Notes under the pieces: generated by a model
The model's database searches: none
Seen by the model: only the letters and a program-made list of their open reading frames with translations
Told to the model about the DNA's origin: nothing
IMG/VR virus record: IMGVR_UViG_3300009285_008010
Location: 1-23,144 of that record
From: a virus
Direction: 5' to 3' (one strand)
Length of the DNA: 23,144 nt
Shown: positions 1 through 9,300 of the stretch, piece by piece
Layout: each line of letters starts with the position of its first letter
How positions within the stretch are numbered: position 1 is the stretch's first letter
Program-made: the position numbers and the translations under genes

Positions 1-2330
1 GCCAGGACGACGTTCTCGGCGTAGGTGCCTCGGGTCAGGTCGATGACCGGGATGCCAACGTTGGCCGCGATGCCCACAGCGTCACCGATCGTCCAGGTGT
101 GCCCGTAGCCGGCAGTGTCCGCGATGATTGGCCCACTCCCGATCCCGCGGAACTCGCTCGCGTAGTCCCGCGCCAGGTCCACGACCAGCGGGTCCGGCAC
201 GTAGGTGCGATACCCGCCGCTGCCCACGATGACCACGGCGAGAGAGTCCATGCTCTCCGGCCAGGGCGCTACGTCGTAGATCGTGCCGCACCCGGTGCAT
301 TTGAGCGTGTCGATCAGGGCACCACTCACGCTACGCACCTCGACGGTGGCTTCGTCCACGAGGTAGACGAGGCCACGATGGGCGCGAGCCTTGTCCACGT
401 CGCCGCCGGTCATGAGGGTGTCTGGGGTGGGCGACTCGATGAAGGGAAGAGCACGAGCGTAGGCGTTGGCAAAGAATGATGCTGGAGCTGCGCTTGTAGT
501 ATCCAGCACAGCAAAAGCTATGCGACCGCGTGCCTCATATATGTTTGTGACAAGGGCTCCGGCGGTCCAATGGCAGTAAAGACAGAGGTCGTATCCATCG
601 TCGGTCACATCTCCCGTAGCACTCGCCGAGCCGACCAAAACTCCGTCAAGATACAAATAGACCGTGGCTCCATCATAGGTCAAACCAGCCAAATGCCAGT
701 TGGTGTCAGCTGTGATAGTTGGGCCCGTGATTGTCTTCAACGTGCCGTCATGGACCCTTCCTTCAAGTTGGTCACTTGAGTTGATAGACAAACTCCATCC
801 GCGGGTGGAGTCCAGTTCATATCGACCAAATATGATTTCGAGGGTGCCCGTATCAGTGGATCGCGTGAACCACACATAGGAGGTCAAAAGCGTGACAGCA
901 TTCGGAGCATTGGCACTGTAGATCACACCGTAAGCGGTTCCAGCCGCGTTGGCGACGTAAGACCCAGACGGCGAGGATGCGCTTGAGGTAGCCGAAAGAC
1001 CGGACAGCGTCCACGGGACAGCTGCGTTCGCGTCGTTGTGTGAATCATAGGACGAAAAGGCAATGCTCGCGCCTGCGTATATGAGCGGTCGCACGCCTCT
1101 GCTTGCGTTGATCTCCTGCTTGCTGCCCTTCGTGTTGTCGCCAGCCTTCGCGTCGAGGATGTAGAGCCCTGAGTCCGCCGCCGCGTAGATCCTCGGGCTG
1201 TTGTTGCCTGAGCCGCTGAGGCCGGGAAGGGCGGCAGCAGCAGAGTATACCGCCGGCGTTCCCCATCGGATATCCTCAGCGAACGCTGTGGCGTTATTCC
1301 ACACATGGTTATGCGCGAAGGCGTCAGCAGTTTTTGAGAAAATAGAGTAGTACCATATAAAGTGGTCTTGCACGCCCGTTTCGTCGTAGACGCCGTAAAT
1401 CGAACCGTTCGGCAACATACGAAGAAATGGGAATGGACTAGTCAGAGCCGAATCGTAGATGTACATCGTCCCAGTGGCATCATAGCGACTGGCACTCATC
1501 CCACCAGCCGTCCCAACCACCCACAACAGCCGCTGCCTCCCGACTTCATCCACTCCTGCCAAGCCGGAGAATGGACTGCGCTGCATGGCCAGAGCGTAGA
1601 CGGTGGCGTTGACGATGGCCGGGCTACTCGAGAGCACCGTCCACCCACTGCCGGAGTTGCAGGCACTCAAGGCGCCGTTGTACTGCTGCCACCCACCCGT
1701 GTCGAACTTGTAGGCCTTGTCAAGTCGGAAGTCCACGAACGTCAGATCGGCACCGCCACTGCCAGCGATGCCAAGCACGCCGTCCAGGAACGCCAGATCC
1801 GTGACGACGGGACTCGCGTCCTGCAGGCAGTTGTTCGCGCCAGGCTCCAGAGTGATGACTGGGCCCGCGGAGAGATTCAGCCTGTTGTAGATCCTGACGC
1901 TGTCTCCGCCGTCGGTGGCTATCCCCATCCCGTGCGTCGGCAGCCAATCCGCGTCGTCTCGCACGTAGCTACCGTTGTGCTCGTCGGCCCGGAACTCCTG
2001 ATACGTGCTGCGCAGGTTGCACTCGCTCCCCACCCAGTCGCACATGCCGAGATCGTTCTTGTCGTTGAGATTCCACGTCACCACGAGCTTGCCGCTCGTG
2101 TTCGCGGTGACGGTGGTGTCGACGAACGACAGCTTGAGCGCCGCCGACGGTGCCAGGTTCCAGGTGCCGGTCAGGTCCAGGGTGCCGGCGACAGTCAGCG
2201 TATCGTCGGCGGCGACGTAGAGGCCCAGCCCAGTCCCGTTCGTCTTTTTCGCCTGCCACCTGCCACCGTCGGCCTGAACTCCGACGGCACAGCAGCAGAG
2301 CACTGCCACCAGCGCGAGTAGGCGCTTCAT
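1..2330 (-). CDS. Secreted-type LamG-domain protein, C-terminus cut by window edge
   Basis: Frame is open for 776 codons and runs off the window at base 1, so the C-terminus is missing. The N-terminus is a plausible Sec signal peptide: Lys-Arg at 2-3, a hydrophobic core over about residues 4-17, and a V-Q-A site before Asp21. Residues about 150-450 are rich in short beta-like segments with YIYD and LYILD motifs and may form a propeller; this is inference. Residues about 480-615 look like a LamG/concanavalin-A-like lectin domain (WHLAGLTYDG followed by VYLYLDGVLVG). The ATG overlaps the stop of the upstream gene as TGATG. The place after the tail-tip genes suggests a receptor- or glycan-binding fibre or accessory protein, but a signal peptide is unusual for a virion protein. 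The LamG section looks more AT-rich than the flanking coding DNA. Confidence 0.8.
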   Translation of the reverse strand, partial: MKRLLALVAVLCCCAVGVQADGGRWQAKKTNGTGLGLYVAADDTLTVAGTLDLTGTWNLAPSAALKLSFVDTTVTANTSGKLVVTWNLNDKNDLGMCDWVGSECNLRSTYQEFRADEHNGSYVRDDADWLPTHGMGIATDGGDSVRIYNRLNLSAGPVITLEPGANNCLQDASPVVTDLAFLDGVLGIAGSGGADLTFVDFRLDKAYKFDTGGWQQYNGALSACNSGSGWTVLSSSPAIVNATVYALAMQRSPFSGLAGVDEVGRQRLLWVVGTAGGMSASRYDATGTMYIYDSALTSPFPFLRMLPNGSIYGVYDETGVQDHFIWYYSIFSKTADAFAHNHVWNNATAFAEDIRWGTPAVYSAAAALPGLSGSGNNSPRIYAAADSGLYILDAKAGDNTKGSKQEINASRGVRPLIYAGASIAFSSYDSHNDANAAVPWTLSGLSATSSASSPSGSYVANAAGTAYGVIYSANAPNAVTLLTSYVWFTRSTDTGTLEIIFGRYELDSTRGWSLSINSSDQLEGRVHDGTLKTITGPTITADTNWHLAGLTYDGATVYLYLDGVLVGSASATGDVTDDGYDLCLYCHWTAGALVTNIYEARGRIAFAVLDTTSAAPASFFANAYARALPFIESPTPDTLMTGGDVDKARAHRGLVYLVDEATVEVRSVSGALIDTLKCTGCGTIYDVAPWPESMDSLAVVIVGSGGYRTYVPDPLVVDLARDYASEFRGIGSGPIIADTAGYGHTWTIGDAVGIAANVGIPVIDLTRGTYAENVVL

Positions 2331-2662
2331 CAGATGATCCCTCCAGTTCCGACGACAACGCCGTCGGTCATTGAGCTTGGGGTCGCGGCAGCTTGGCTCG
2401 TGCCGCTCTTCAGTCGCAACTGAATGTTCGCTGTGTCCGTGTTATCCAACCACTGTGCCATCCAGATCGACGCTGAGCCTCGCAGGAACAAGGGGTCTTG
2501 CCACGAACCCTTGAGCCCGACCGCCTCGGCTGGGTCCATGATGGCACTGACGGCCTCGTGCAGATAGTCCGTGTTGTCGGCCAGTTGATCGTGGTCGGTC
2601 TTCTTCGTCGTGTTGCCGATCGTCACGGTCCGATCGGACGTAAACGTCTCTGAGTTAGCCAT
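2330..2662 (-). CDS. Small tail-fibre-associated protein candidate
   Basis: 110 residues. The segment TIGNTTKKTDHDQLADNTD near the N-terminus resembles the start of many phage fibre or appendage proteins, where a similar NTTK...D...LADNTD stretch precedes a short helix; this is recalled family resemblance, not a search. The rest is Ser/Thr/Gly-rich and ends with GTGGII. I chose the ATG at 2662, which overlaps the end of the preceding gene by 8 bases, rather than the longer frame that begins inside that gene. The stop overlaps the ATG of the LamG gene (TGATG), so the two are probably translationally coupled. A linker between tail tip and fibre is a possible role. Confidence 0.65.
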   Translation of the reverse strand: MANSETFTSDRTVTIGNTTKKTDHDQLADNTDYLHEAVSAIMDPAEAVGLKGSWQDPLFLRGSASIWMAQWLDNTDTANIQLRLKSGTSQAAATPSSMTDGVVVGTGGII

Positions 2663-2969
2663 TGGCGACCGTGCCTTCCATAGACGCTGCCATCTCCGTG
2701 AACTTCGCGTGCCACGCGGAGACTTCCATTTCAATCTGTCGCATCATGTACCGACAACACCTCGCCCGAGCCACATCTTTGGCTCGCTGCCCTTGCCACT
2801 TGCGAACCAGTGACGGCCTGGCGTCCGTCTTGTCAACGGCCAGTTCGTCCCACTGCTCAACACACGCGTCCAAAATCTGCGCCTGGGCTTCCATTTCTTC
2901 CCACGATCCGGCCCTGTCTATGATCGCTCTGCGAATCTCCAGAAGTCTGATCAGCATGTCCGTAGACAT
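2655..2969 (-). CDS. Small helical phage protein of unknown function
   Basis: 104 residues from the ATG at 2969 (MSTDMLIRLL), which has GGGAG four bases upstream. The frame is open further back, with starts at 3002, 3005 and 3071, but the DNA beyond about 3005 belongs to a transposon remnant read on the other strand, so the longer forms may be partly accidental. The protein is charged and apparently mostly helical, with Trp, Cys and Met scattered through it, and has no motif I recognise. It lies between tail-tip and fibre-type genes and overlaps the next gene by 8 bases, so a tail accessory or assembly role is possible. The function is unknown. Confidence 0.55.
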   Translation of the reverse strand: MSTDMLIRLLEIRRAIIDRAGSWEEMEAQAQILDACVEQWDELAVDKTDARPSLVRKWQGQRAKDVARARCCRYMMRQIEMEVSAWHAKFTEMAASMEGTVANG

Positions 2970-3008
2970 CGGACTCCCAGGAAGAGCAGGAACCCACAGC
3001 ATCATCCC

Positions 3009-3225
3009 TTGCTGGATATGGTCGCCGCCCGTCAGATCCAAGAGCAGTTCCTTTGCAAGGCGTGTGGTCACACGGCCAACGCCGACGTGAATGCTGCGCG
3101 GAACATCGCGCGGTTGGGGCGGCTCGTAAGCCCGCCTGAAGCATCGGAATCCCAGCAGCTATCCCTCGTTGCTGGGCAGTACAGGTGCAAAGCCTCCGAC
3201 TTTGGTCGGGAGCCGCTTACCCCCA
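3009..3225 (+). mobile_element. Remnant of IS200/IS605-family element, right-end portion
   Basis: The TnpB C-terminus is followed at the expected place by a right-end hairpin with the family look (AAAGCCTCCGACTTTGGTCG and following bases). The 3' boundary is probably near 3216-3225, just past the hairpin, where the last codons of the minus-strand tail-tip gene lie. No left end, tnpA or full tnpB is present. Both boundaries are approximate. The remnant accounts for most of the otherwise gene-free stretch 2970-3216. Confidence 0.65.
3193..3212 (+). repeat. Right-end hairpin of the IS605-type remnant
   Basis: Imperfect inverted repeat: CTCCGAC at 3194-3200 pairs with GTCGGGAG at 3205-3212 around a TTTG loop, with one bulged G. 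In intact IS200/IS605 elements this structure is the subterminal hairpin of the transposon end and lies in the 3' part of the TnpB guide RNA. Whether it is still transcribed or used is unknown. Confidence 0.65.
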
Positions 3226-4860
3226 CCTGCTGATGTTAAGAGAGAGGATGTTTCCGGCCTCCGCGTAACCAAGGGCTGTGCACCAGAACCCGCTCGTGTC
3301 CTTGTCGGCGTCCCACGGCCCCGCCGTGTCCGACGTCCAGCGCCCAAGTCCGAGCAAGAACAAGTGGAACCCAGATATGCGCGTCGTCATCGTGGACAGT
3401 TCGGTTTCGATTCTCCGAATCTGGATGGCGCGATTGGTAAAGATGTCGTAGGTCAAGTCGATCTGGTCGGCCAGGTTTAGTAGCAGCCCCCTTGTGCCGA
3501 CCCGCATCTGCACGTTCATCGGCTCCTTGGTGTAGGTCGCCAGCTCGATGTTGACCCGATCCTGAACGTCGGCCGTTCTGTAGTACCACTCGAAATCCAT
3601 CGGCCTCTCGACGATGGCCGACACCTCGGCTACGGACGCCGTCACCTGCAGGATGTACGAGCCAGCAAACAGCCCGTTGATCGGATCGTATCTGAATCGA
3701 CTCCTTACCCGGTTGGCGAAAAACCTATCGGGGTCCTTTTGTGCCAGAAAATCCGCCTTCTCCGACTGCTCGTCTTCCAACATGATGTCGGAGTCTCGAA
3801 TCGAAATCCTCGTAGGATCAAGGTCTAGGCCGCGGAACTTAGGAGAGTACTTGCCTCCGACGAAACGCATGTCAACTTGCGATTCGTTCAACAGCCCCTT
3901 GGCAAGAGTCTCCGTAGACACCTGGTCTCGAATAAACCTCCGAACCACGGCGCCCACGGTCCCCGACACGTTGATGGAGTTGTAGGCCGTAACGTTCAGG
4001 TCGGTCCCAGTAAGGCCAACCCACATCGTCTGCATGTTTCGGTACACATCCATGGGCCGCTCGATGAGTGACCCATTGATCGTCTTGATTCCCTCGCAGT
4101 TGACAGAGACAGTGTCGGTTGTGGAGCTGTATGCTACGGACGCATCGATGCCGAAGGTTCCGTCTGTCAGGCAGATGTTGTTGACCTGTGTCACCAGGCT
4201 CAGGGCAACAGAGTTCTTCATTACGCGAGTCAGGCTTTTCAGTCCGTGGTCAGCAATCTTGAAGGTCTTTTGGGCGGCCACCATGTTTGTGCAAACAACC
4301 GGGATCGACAAGCTGCCGTTTCCAGATCCAGCGGACAGGCCCCAGTCCCCGTAGACGATCGGAATCGGCTGGTTCAGCCCCTTGTCTTCGACGCTGGGAA
4401 ACAGCTCGCGATCGAACACGCGAGGAGGAAGAACCCGGCGATGACGTATACGCTGGTCCACCACCGTGATGTGGGCCACGTCCTCATCCCAACCGATGCC
4501 GTTCGGATGGGCGACGTACCCCGAAAACACCTCGCTGTAGTTGGACTTCCGGACCCCTTCTCCAATCCACATCCGCACTCGCCGGTTGGCAAAGGGGTTC
4601 GCGTCGATCAGTCGTGCCAGTTCTCCGTCACTGTTGTCGATGGAGAAGTCGAAGTTCTGCACCGTCTCGTGGGGCTCCAGAAAGGTCCCCAGGTCGCGCA
4701 CCAGGGACCCGGACGACGGCAGGCGGCCCTCGTAGAAAGCGCCCACCGTGTTGGACTCCTGAATCGAGATGTCCTCGTCCGCATAGCGCAGCGTCGTCGA
4801 GTCCAGATAGAACTCGGCAAGCCAGTGAAACTCGGCAGAGGCCCCAGTAGCGTTAAACAT
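3217..4860 (-). CDS. Tail-tip / baseplate-type structural protein
   Basis: 547 residues. The N-terminal third contains a run ending in VFSGYVAHP, then a V-V-D-Q segment and PIPIVYGDW. Similar patterns (a bounded small domain, a GYV strand, then I-P-(I/V)-V-Y-G) are known to me from tail-tip and hub-type phage proteins, so I call it a tail-tip protein by pattern and position. The middle and C-terminal parts are beta-rich with no catalytic motif I can see. The ATG at 4860 has AGG eight bases upstream. In the transcript it follows the 260-residue tail gene, separated from it by the antisense HNH gene. The last codons overlap the end of the IS605 remnant, so the native C-terminus may have been altered. 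Hub, distal tail or fibre-attachment roles all remain open. Confidence 0.75.
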   Translation of the reverse strand: MFNATGASAEFHWLAEFYLDSTTLRYADEDISIQESNTVGAFYEGRLPSSGSLVRDLGTFLEPHETVQNFDFSIDNSDGELARLIDANPFANRRVRMWIGEGVRKSNYSEVFSGYVAHPNGIGWDEDVAHITVVDQRIRHRRVLPPRVFDRELFPSVEDKGLNQPIPIVYGDWGLSAGSGNGSLSIPVVCTNMVAAQKTFKIADHGLKSLTRVMKNSVALSLVTQVNNICLTDGTFGIDASVAYSSTTDTVSVNCEGIKTINGSLIERPMDVYRNMQTMWVGLTGTDLNVTAYNSINVSGTVGAVVRRFIRDQVSTETLAKGLLNESQVDMRFVGGKYSPKFRGLDLDPTRISIRDSDIMLEDEQSEKADFLAQKDPDRFFANRVRSRFRYDPINGLFAGSYILQVTASVAEVSAIVERPMDFEWYYRTADVQDRVNIELATYTKEPMNVQMRVGTRGLLLNLADQIDLTYDIFTNRAIQIRRIETELSTMTTRISGFHLFLLGLGRWTSDTAGPWDADKDTSGFWCTALGYAEAGNILSLNISRWG

Positions 4861-4900
4861 GGATACTACCTATGTTTATCCGTAGAGTATCATTATTGAA

Positions 4901-4906
4901 AGGGGG
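4901..4906 (+). promoter_or_regulatory. Ribosome binding site fixing a TTG start
   Basis: AGGGGG lies six bases before the TTG at 4913. The frame has a TAG stop at 4883 and no in-frame ATG near the N-terminus, so this site decides the start of the HNH gene. Confidence 0.6.
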
Positions 4907-4912
4907 CCGAAG

Positions 4913-5584
4913 TTGTTGGATCTGGACAGCCGGGATTTGCGCCGCTTCTGGTCGAAGGTGGAGATCTCCAATGGATGCTGGGAGTGGCATGGCCGCATTG
5001 CCAGGCGCTATGGAGGGTTTTGGCTGCGTGACGCCCAACAGCAGGCCCACAGAGTCGCTTACCATAACTTCATCGGACCAGTCCCTAACGACCAGCTCGT
5101 CTGTCACCACTGTGACAATCCGATCTGCGTGAGGCCGGACCACCTTTTTCTCGGAACCAATAGCGATAACCGCGTCGACTGCATTCACAAACAGCGGCAC
5201 AACTCGCCATGGGGCGAGAATCACCACATGACCAAGCTGACGAACGACGACGTTCTTTGCATCAGAGGGCTGATTGCTTCTGGCATCAGGGACAAGGAAA
5301 TCGGTAGACAGTTTGGAGTGAGCAACGATGTGATCGGCGGCATTCGCCGTGGCAACACGTGGAAGCACATGACGGCCCCGGGCGCAGTACGAGAAAAGTG
5401 GAACCGCGCCAGGGGCGAGCGAAGCTCGACGGCGAAGCTGAAAGAACCAGAGGTGTGGATGATTCGGCATCTTGTTCATCATGGCTGTACTAATAAGACA
5501 GCGGCATTGATGTTTCGTGTATCGCCATCTTCCGTTGACTTCATCCGTCGGGGCATTACCTGGCAAGACGTGAAGTACCCTTAG
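4913..5584 (+). CDS. HNH homing-type endonuclease with two HTH modules
   Basis: 223 residues from a TTG start. Residues about 10-95 form an HNH_3-type nuclease: AHRVAY at 45-50, VCHHCDNP at 63-70 and CVRPDHLFLGT at 72-82, giving His65/His66, Asn69 and His77 as likely catalytic or metal-site residues. Two related DNA-reading modules follow, about 108-153 (KLT...IR...GVS...IRRGNTW) and 175-220 (KLK...IR...RVS...IRRGITW), each resembling the helix-turn-helix tail common in phage HNH enzymes. It is the only clear complete gene on the plus strand. Its TAG stop shares two bases with the TAA stop of the convergent tail gene. It probably acts as a free-standing homing endonuclease cutting related phage genomes; the target is unknown. 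Confidence 0.92.
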   Translation: MLDLDSRDLRRFWSKVEISNGCWEWHGRIARRYGGFWLRDAQQQAHRVAYHNFIGPVPNDQLVCHHCDNPICVRPDHLFLGTNSDNRVDCIHKQRHNSPWGENHHMTKLTNDDVLCIRGLIASGIRDKEIGRQFGVSNDVIGGIRRGNTWKHMTAPGAVREKWNRARGERSSTAKLKEPEVWMIRHLVHHGCTNKTAALMFRVSPSSVDFIRRGITWQDVKYP

Positions 5585-6363
5585 TTCTTCTCACTCAGGG
5601 TCAATTCTTGCAAGCTTGACTGCCGGACTACGTCGCTGCTCCATTCAAGGGGCTGCGAGAACTCGGCGTATATCGTGTTGTGCGACGGCCGGTCTATCGG
5701 GTCGAGCGCAAACACAAAGGCCGTGTGCTGTCCTACGCTCCGGTACAGCGCCACCAGCTCGTCTCGCTGTGGCTCCAAGACCCTGCCCACGGAATACGTG
5801 AACTCCTGATACGTGGGCCTCGTGTTGGCGTATCCCTGGCGTCCCGCAGTGACCATACGCCTCGAAGGGTCTACGTACCTGGACTCAAACCCCTCCCGAA
5901 GGTTCTGTGTCGGCTGCGTCCATCTGCCAACCGCGATCCGGCCAATCTCGATGTTGGACGAAGCATTGCCGGAGTCCCGCATGTATAGACGCCAATGTAG
6001 GTACGTCTCCACTGACGAGTAGAAGTAGCCGATCTTCGGCACCTGGCTGCCCAGGGAGTCTGTGACAACCGTCAGGGTCGTGTTCAGCGCTGGGCCCGAG
6101 TCGAAGTTGGAGGTCGTATTGCCCTGCCACAGGACCACCGCGTTCTTCGTCAAACTGTGCCTGCCGATGAAGACGCAGTTGATGCCCGTAGCCCCTCCGG
6201 ACGCTTTGAACTGCACCCACTCGTTGCTCTTGCCGGTGGTCCGGTAGACCTTCCGGATCAGTTTGTCCCGGACATTGATAGCTGGCAGCCCAGAAGTCTC
6301 TGACGACGCGCTCACCGTCGCGTCGTCGAGAACCGAGCCCCGCAGCCATCGAACCTGGTTCAT
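5581..6363 (-). CDS. Tail protein, possibly galactose-binding-like fold
   Basis: 260 residues, ATG at 6363, ten bases after the tape measure stop with GGGA in the gap. The first half has the look of a discoidin/galactose-binding-like beta sandwich (NEWVQFKASGG, VFIGRHSL, YLHWRLYMRDSG, IEIGRIAVG); this is pattern recognition, not a search. The second half is a compact domain that may pack against the tail tip. The first gene after the tape measure in long-tailed phages is usually the distal tail protein or another tip component, which fits. It was probably once adjacent to the 547-residue gene, before the HNH gene entered between them. The fold and exact role are uncertain. Confidence 0.72.
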   Translation of the reverse strand: MNQVRWLRGSVLDDATVSASSETSGLPAINVRDKLIRKVYRTTGKSNEWVQFKASGGATGINCVFIGRHSLTKNAVVLWQGNTTSNFDSGPALNTTLTVVTDSLGSQVPKIGYFYSSVETYLHWRLYMRDSGNASSNIEIGRIAVGRWTQPTQNLREGFESRYVDPSRRMVTAGRQGYANTRPTYQEFTYSVGRVLEPQRDELVALYRSVGQHTAFVFALDPIDRPSHNTIYAEFSQPLEWSSDVVRQSSLQELTLSEKN

Positions 6364-6373
6364 TTTTGTCCCG

Positions 6374-9300
6374 TCAGCTCTGCAGGTTCGAACGGATCAA
6401 TCGTTGATCGAACTCCGTGAGACCAAACCTTGCCCCGCGACGGATGCCGTCGGACACGGCCTGCTGGATCATCGGCATCTGGGCTCTTAGCATCTGCACC
6501 ATTTCCCTGTCAGACGCCGAGCTGAGGTTGAACGTCACGTTGATGCCTCCGGACATGCCGCCAGACCTAACAGAAGCCGCGTCTCGCGCGTTGAGAATCA
6601 TCTCGCCGCCGTGCACGATTGCTGGCACCGGAGTACTGGGGGTCCCGGGAACTCGACTCAGTCCTCGCCGAGCGACAACGTCGAACCCGAAGGCGCGCAG
6701 AGCGCCTTCGGACGTGTCCACATTGAACCCCTTGGCCAGGTTGGCCAGGGAGATTGCGAAGTCGTCGCCCATGGAAGCCGGCCAAGACGACGAGATGGCA
6801 CGAACGGTCTCGACTTCGTTCTCTCGTCCGAAGCCAAGAGCGAGGCCCTTGCTGATTGAGCGCGACTCCCACATGTCTTGAAGCCACTGTGTAATGCGCT
6901 GTCCAAAAGGCGCCTGTGTCGACTCTCCGGTTCTTTGCCCGGCCACGTTGTACTGTCCAGATCCGCCTTCATCGGCGACATGTGATCCAGGAGCCACGTC
7001 TAATCTCGCGCCGGCTCCAGGCACGCTTGTGAGATCCTCTGTTACTCCCGGAAGAGGCTCCGCTGGATCTTGGCCAGTGATATCGTTTATCAACCCAATC
7101 GTCTCATCCGGAAAGACGAGCAGTGCAGCAGCAGCGGCGAACGCGGCCGTGAGGGGATTGCCCAGAAGCATCATCACCATAGAGCCCCACGACCCACCGG
7201 GCATCAGTGGTCCAGCGGCCGTGAAGGCCTCTGCAACCACCTGGGCAATACTTGTTCCAAACGCCCCGAGCACGCCCTCCGCAAACGCCAACCCCTTCAG
7301 AATTGGGTCCGGGATGTTGATGCCGGTCAGTTCCTCGAAGCCCTTTCCGGCCGCCCAAACCATAAGTCCGTTCTTGATGCCGTTGCCAAGTCGAGACCCT
7401 AGAGTAGTTACCCCCCCAATGTTTGGTGGCAAAACGGTCGGGATTGCATCAATGGCATCCCCGATCTTGTCGGCAATAAACGCGAAGCTAGACCCACCCC
7501 ATGCCGTCTTGAATGCGCCGTGCAGCTTTCCAGCCAGCCCGCTGTCGCCGCCGCCAAACAGGGAAGCCGAATCCACAAGATCGACTGCCGAGCGCAACTT
7601 GCCGCCTAAGTCGAGCGTATCAAACCCCTCTTTAATCGCCCCGGCAGCCTTGCCACCATGCGCCGTGGTGAAGTCTGTGATCTTGGTCCCGACACCTGTG
7701 AACACCGAGGCTGCGTCCGTAACCAGATTGCCCAGCGTCCCGGAACCAGACTTGATCGCTCCGACGATCTTGCCGGCGTTGTCACTGTCGAAGTCCTTGA
7801 TCTTCCCTGCGATACTACCAATTGTCGACCCGACGTCGGTTTCCAAGTTGCCCAGCGTCCCGGAACCAGACTTGATCGCTCCGACGATCTTGCCGGCGTT
7901 GTCACTGTCGAAGTCCTTGATGCTGCCAGCAACAGAGCCAAGTTCCGTCTTCACTTTTTCGGCTAAACCAAGCTCTCCGACTCCTTCCTTTACTGCACCA
8001 CTCGCACGCTGCCCAGCGGCCTTCGCGGTAGCCTCCTCTGCGCTTCCGCCGATGAACATACCTACGAAGCCTCTCATAAGTTCTGCTGCCAGCAAATCCG
8101 TCAGGCTCGTCTGGAAGCCTTCGACTACCATGTCCTGCATCTGTGAGCCAAAACCGCGCAAGCGGCCCATGAATCCGGTCTGCGCCTCAATCTTGTCGAT
8201 CAGGTCGTTGAGGGCCTCTCTTGCGGCGTCCACGCTTTCCTGGGTGGCCCGTGGGTCTGCCAGTCCGAGAATCTGGTCTCTGACTGCGCCGGCCTGAGCA
8301 GACAGCCCACCAGACAGCCCCTGCGTGGCCGAGTCGAAGATCCCTTGGATTCTGGCAATCTCCGCGGACGTGGCTGCTTCGGATTCTCCGAACACGTCCA
8401 GTTGTATTCCGGTCTCAGAGTCGGCGCCCAGAAGACTACGCAGCGACTTCAGCTTGTCCGCGGCCTTCTCAAGGGCTTTCTGGTCTTCCCGTCCGAAGAA
8501 CAAGGTCTTCAGGCCGCTGGCCAGGCTCTTCTCCAAGTCGCCGAGGATCTTCTTCGTCTCGTCGGCGACGTTCTTGGTCAGCGTGCCGAGACTCTTTGCG
8601 TACTCCTTCACGCCCTGGTCGATTCCGCCTTTGATCTCGTCGGCCAGCTTCTGCCACCACGGGATCATCTTCTCGACAGCCTTCTTGGTCTCTTCCTCGA
8701 TGGCGCCTGGCGCGCCCTTGGCTCGCGTGGCTGCGTCCTCGAATGGACGGAACAGGTCTCCCATGCGCGTGCTCAGCGCGCCCAGTTTAACGCCGAGGTC
8801 TGTGTCCAGGCCCACTTCCGCAGATAGCTGAGAAAGCACCCCCATGATGTCAGCGCCAGCATCGACAAACGCTCCACCAATGGTTGTTCCGGCTCCAGCA
8901 AGAGCTTCCTTGAGGTCGTCTATGTCCTGACTCGCCCCCTCAATTTGCGTCAAGTCGAGGATCTTAAACTCCAGCTTGTCTATTTCCTCGACCTTACGTT
9001 TCGCGTCATCCAGTTCCGCAGTGACGTTGACTCCGAAATACGATAGGGCCGCACTGAATCGTTCGAGTAGCGCGATCCACGCTACGTGCATTGGTCGAAT
9101 TAGCCACTGGAAAAACAACGTGACAACGTTGTCCCAAAGTTGAGTCCAATACGCCACGCTCGTAAACACTTTTATCAGCAGCTTGAACGCCGCCCATGCC
9201 ATTTTCGGCAGATCAACCAGTAACAACACGACAAACCCAGCGGTCAGCTCTGACAGAATCACAGAGGTGGTTCGGCCAAACGCCGTGAGAAGCGCGGACA

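Larger units (their letters stand above)
3009..3233 (+). pseudogene. tnpB: C-terminal fragment of an IS200/IS605 TnpB nuclease
   Basis: From about 3045 the plus strand encodes QFLCKACGHTANADVNAARN, the hallmark C-terminus of TnpB: the second half of the CxxC zinc finger and the last RuvC acidic motif (NADVNAA). About 60 residues survive, against roughly 350-450 in intact TnpB, so the nuclease is dead. The frame ends at a TGA inside the element's right end. The fragment sits antisense between two tail genes. It is a fossil, and the left boundary cannot be placed; the TTG at 3009 is simply the first possible start in the frame. Confidence 0.8.

Noticed and set aside
1362-2321. 319-codon plus-strand open frame opposite the LamG gene
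   Set aside because: Antisense shadow; the composition is Val/Arg/His-rich, and the minus strand has signal peptide, LamG motifs and an exact start overlap.
4853-5566. 237-codon minus-strand open frame opposite the HNH gene
   Set aside because: The plus strand shows a full HNH_3 domain and two HTH modules; this frame has no motif and is only its complement.
6894-8297. 467-codon plus-strand open frame inside the tape measure
   Set aside because: Ser/Pro/Ala-rich antisense shadow of a helical repeat protein, with no ribosome site or motif.
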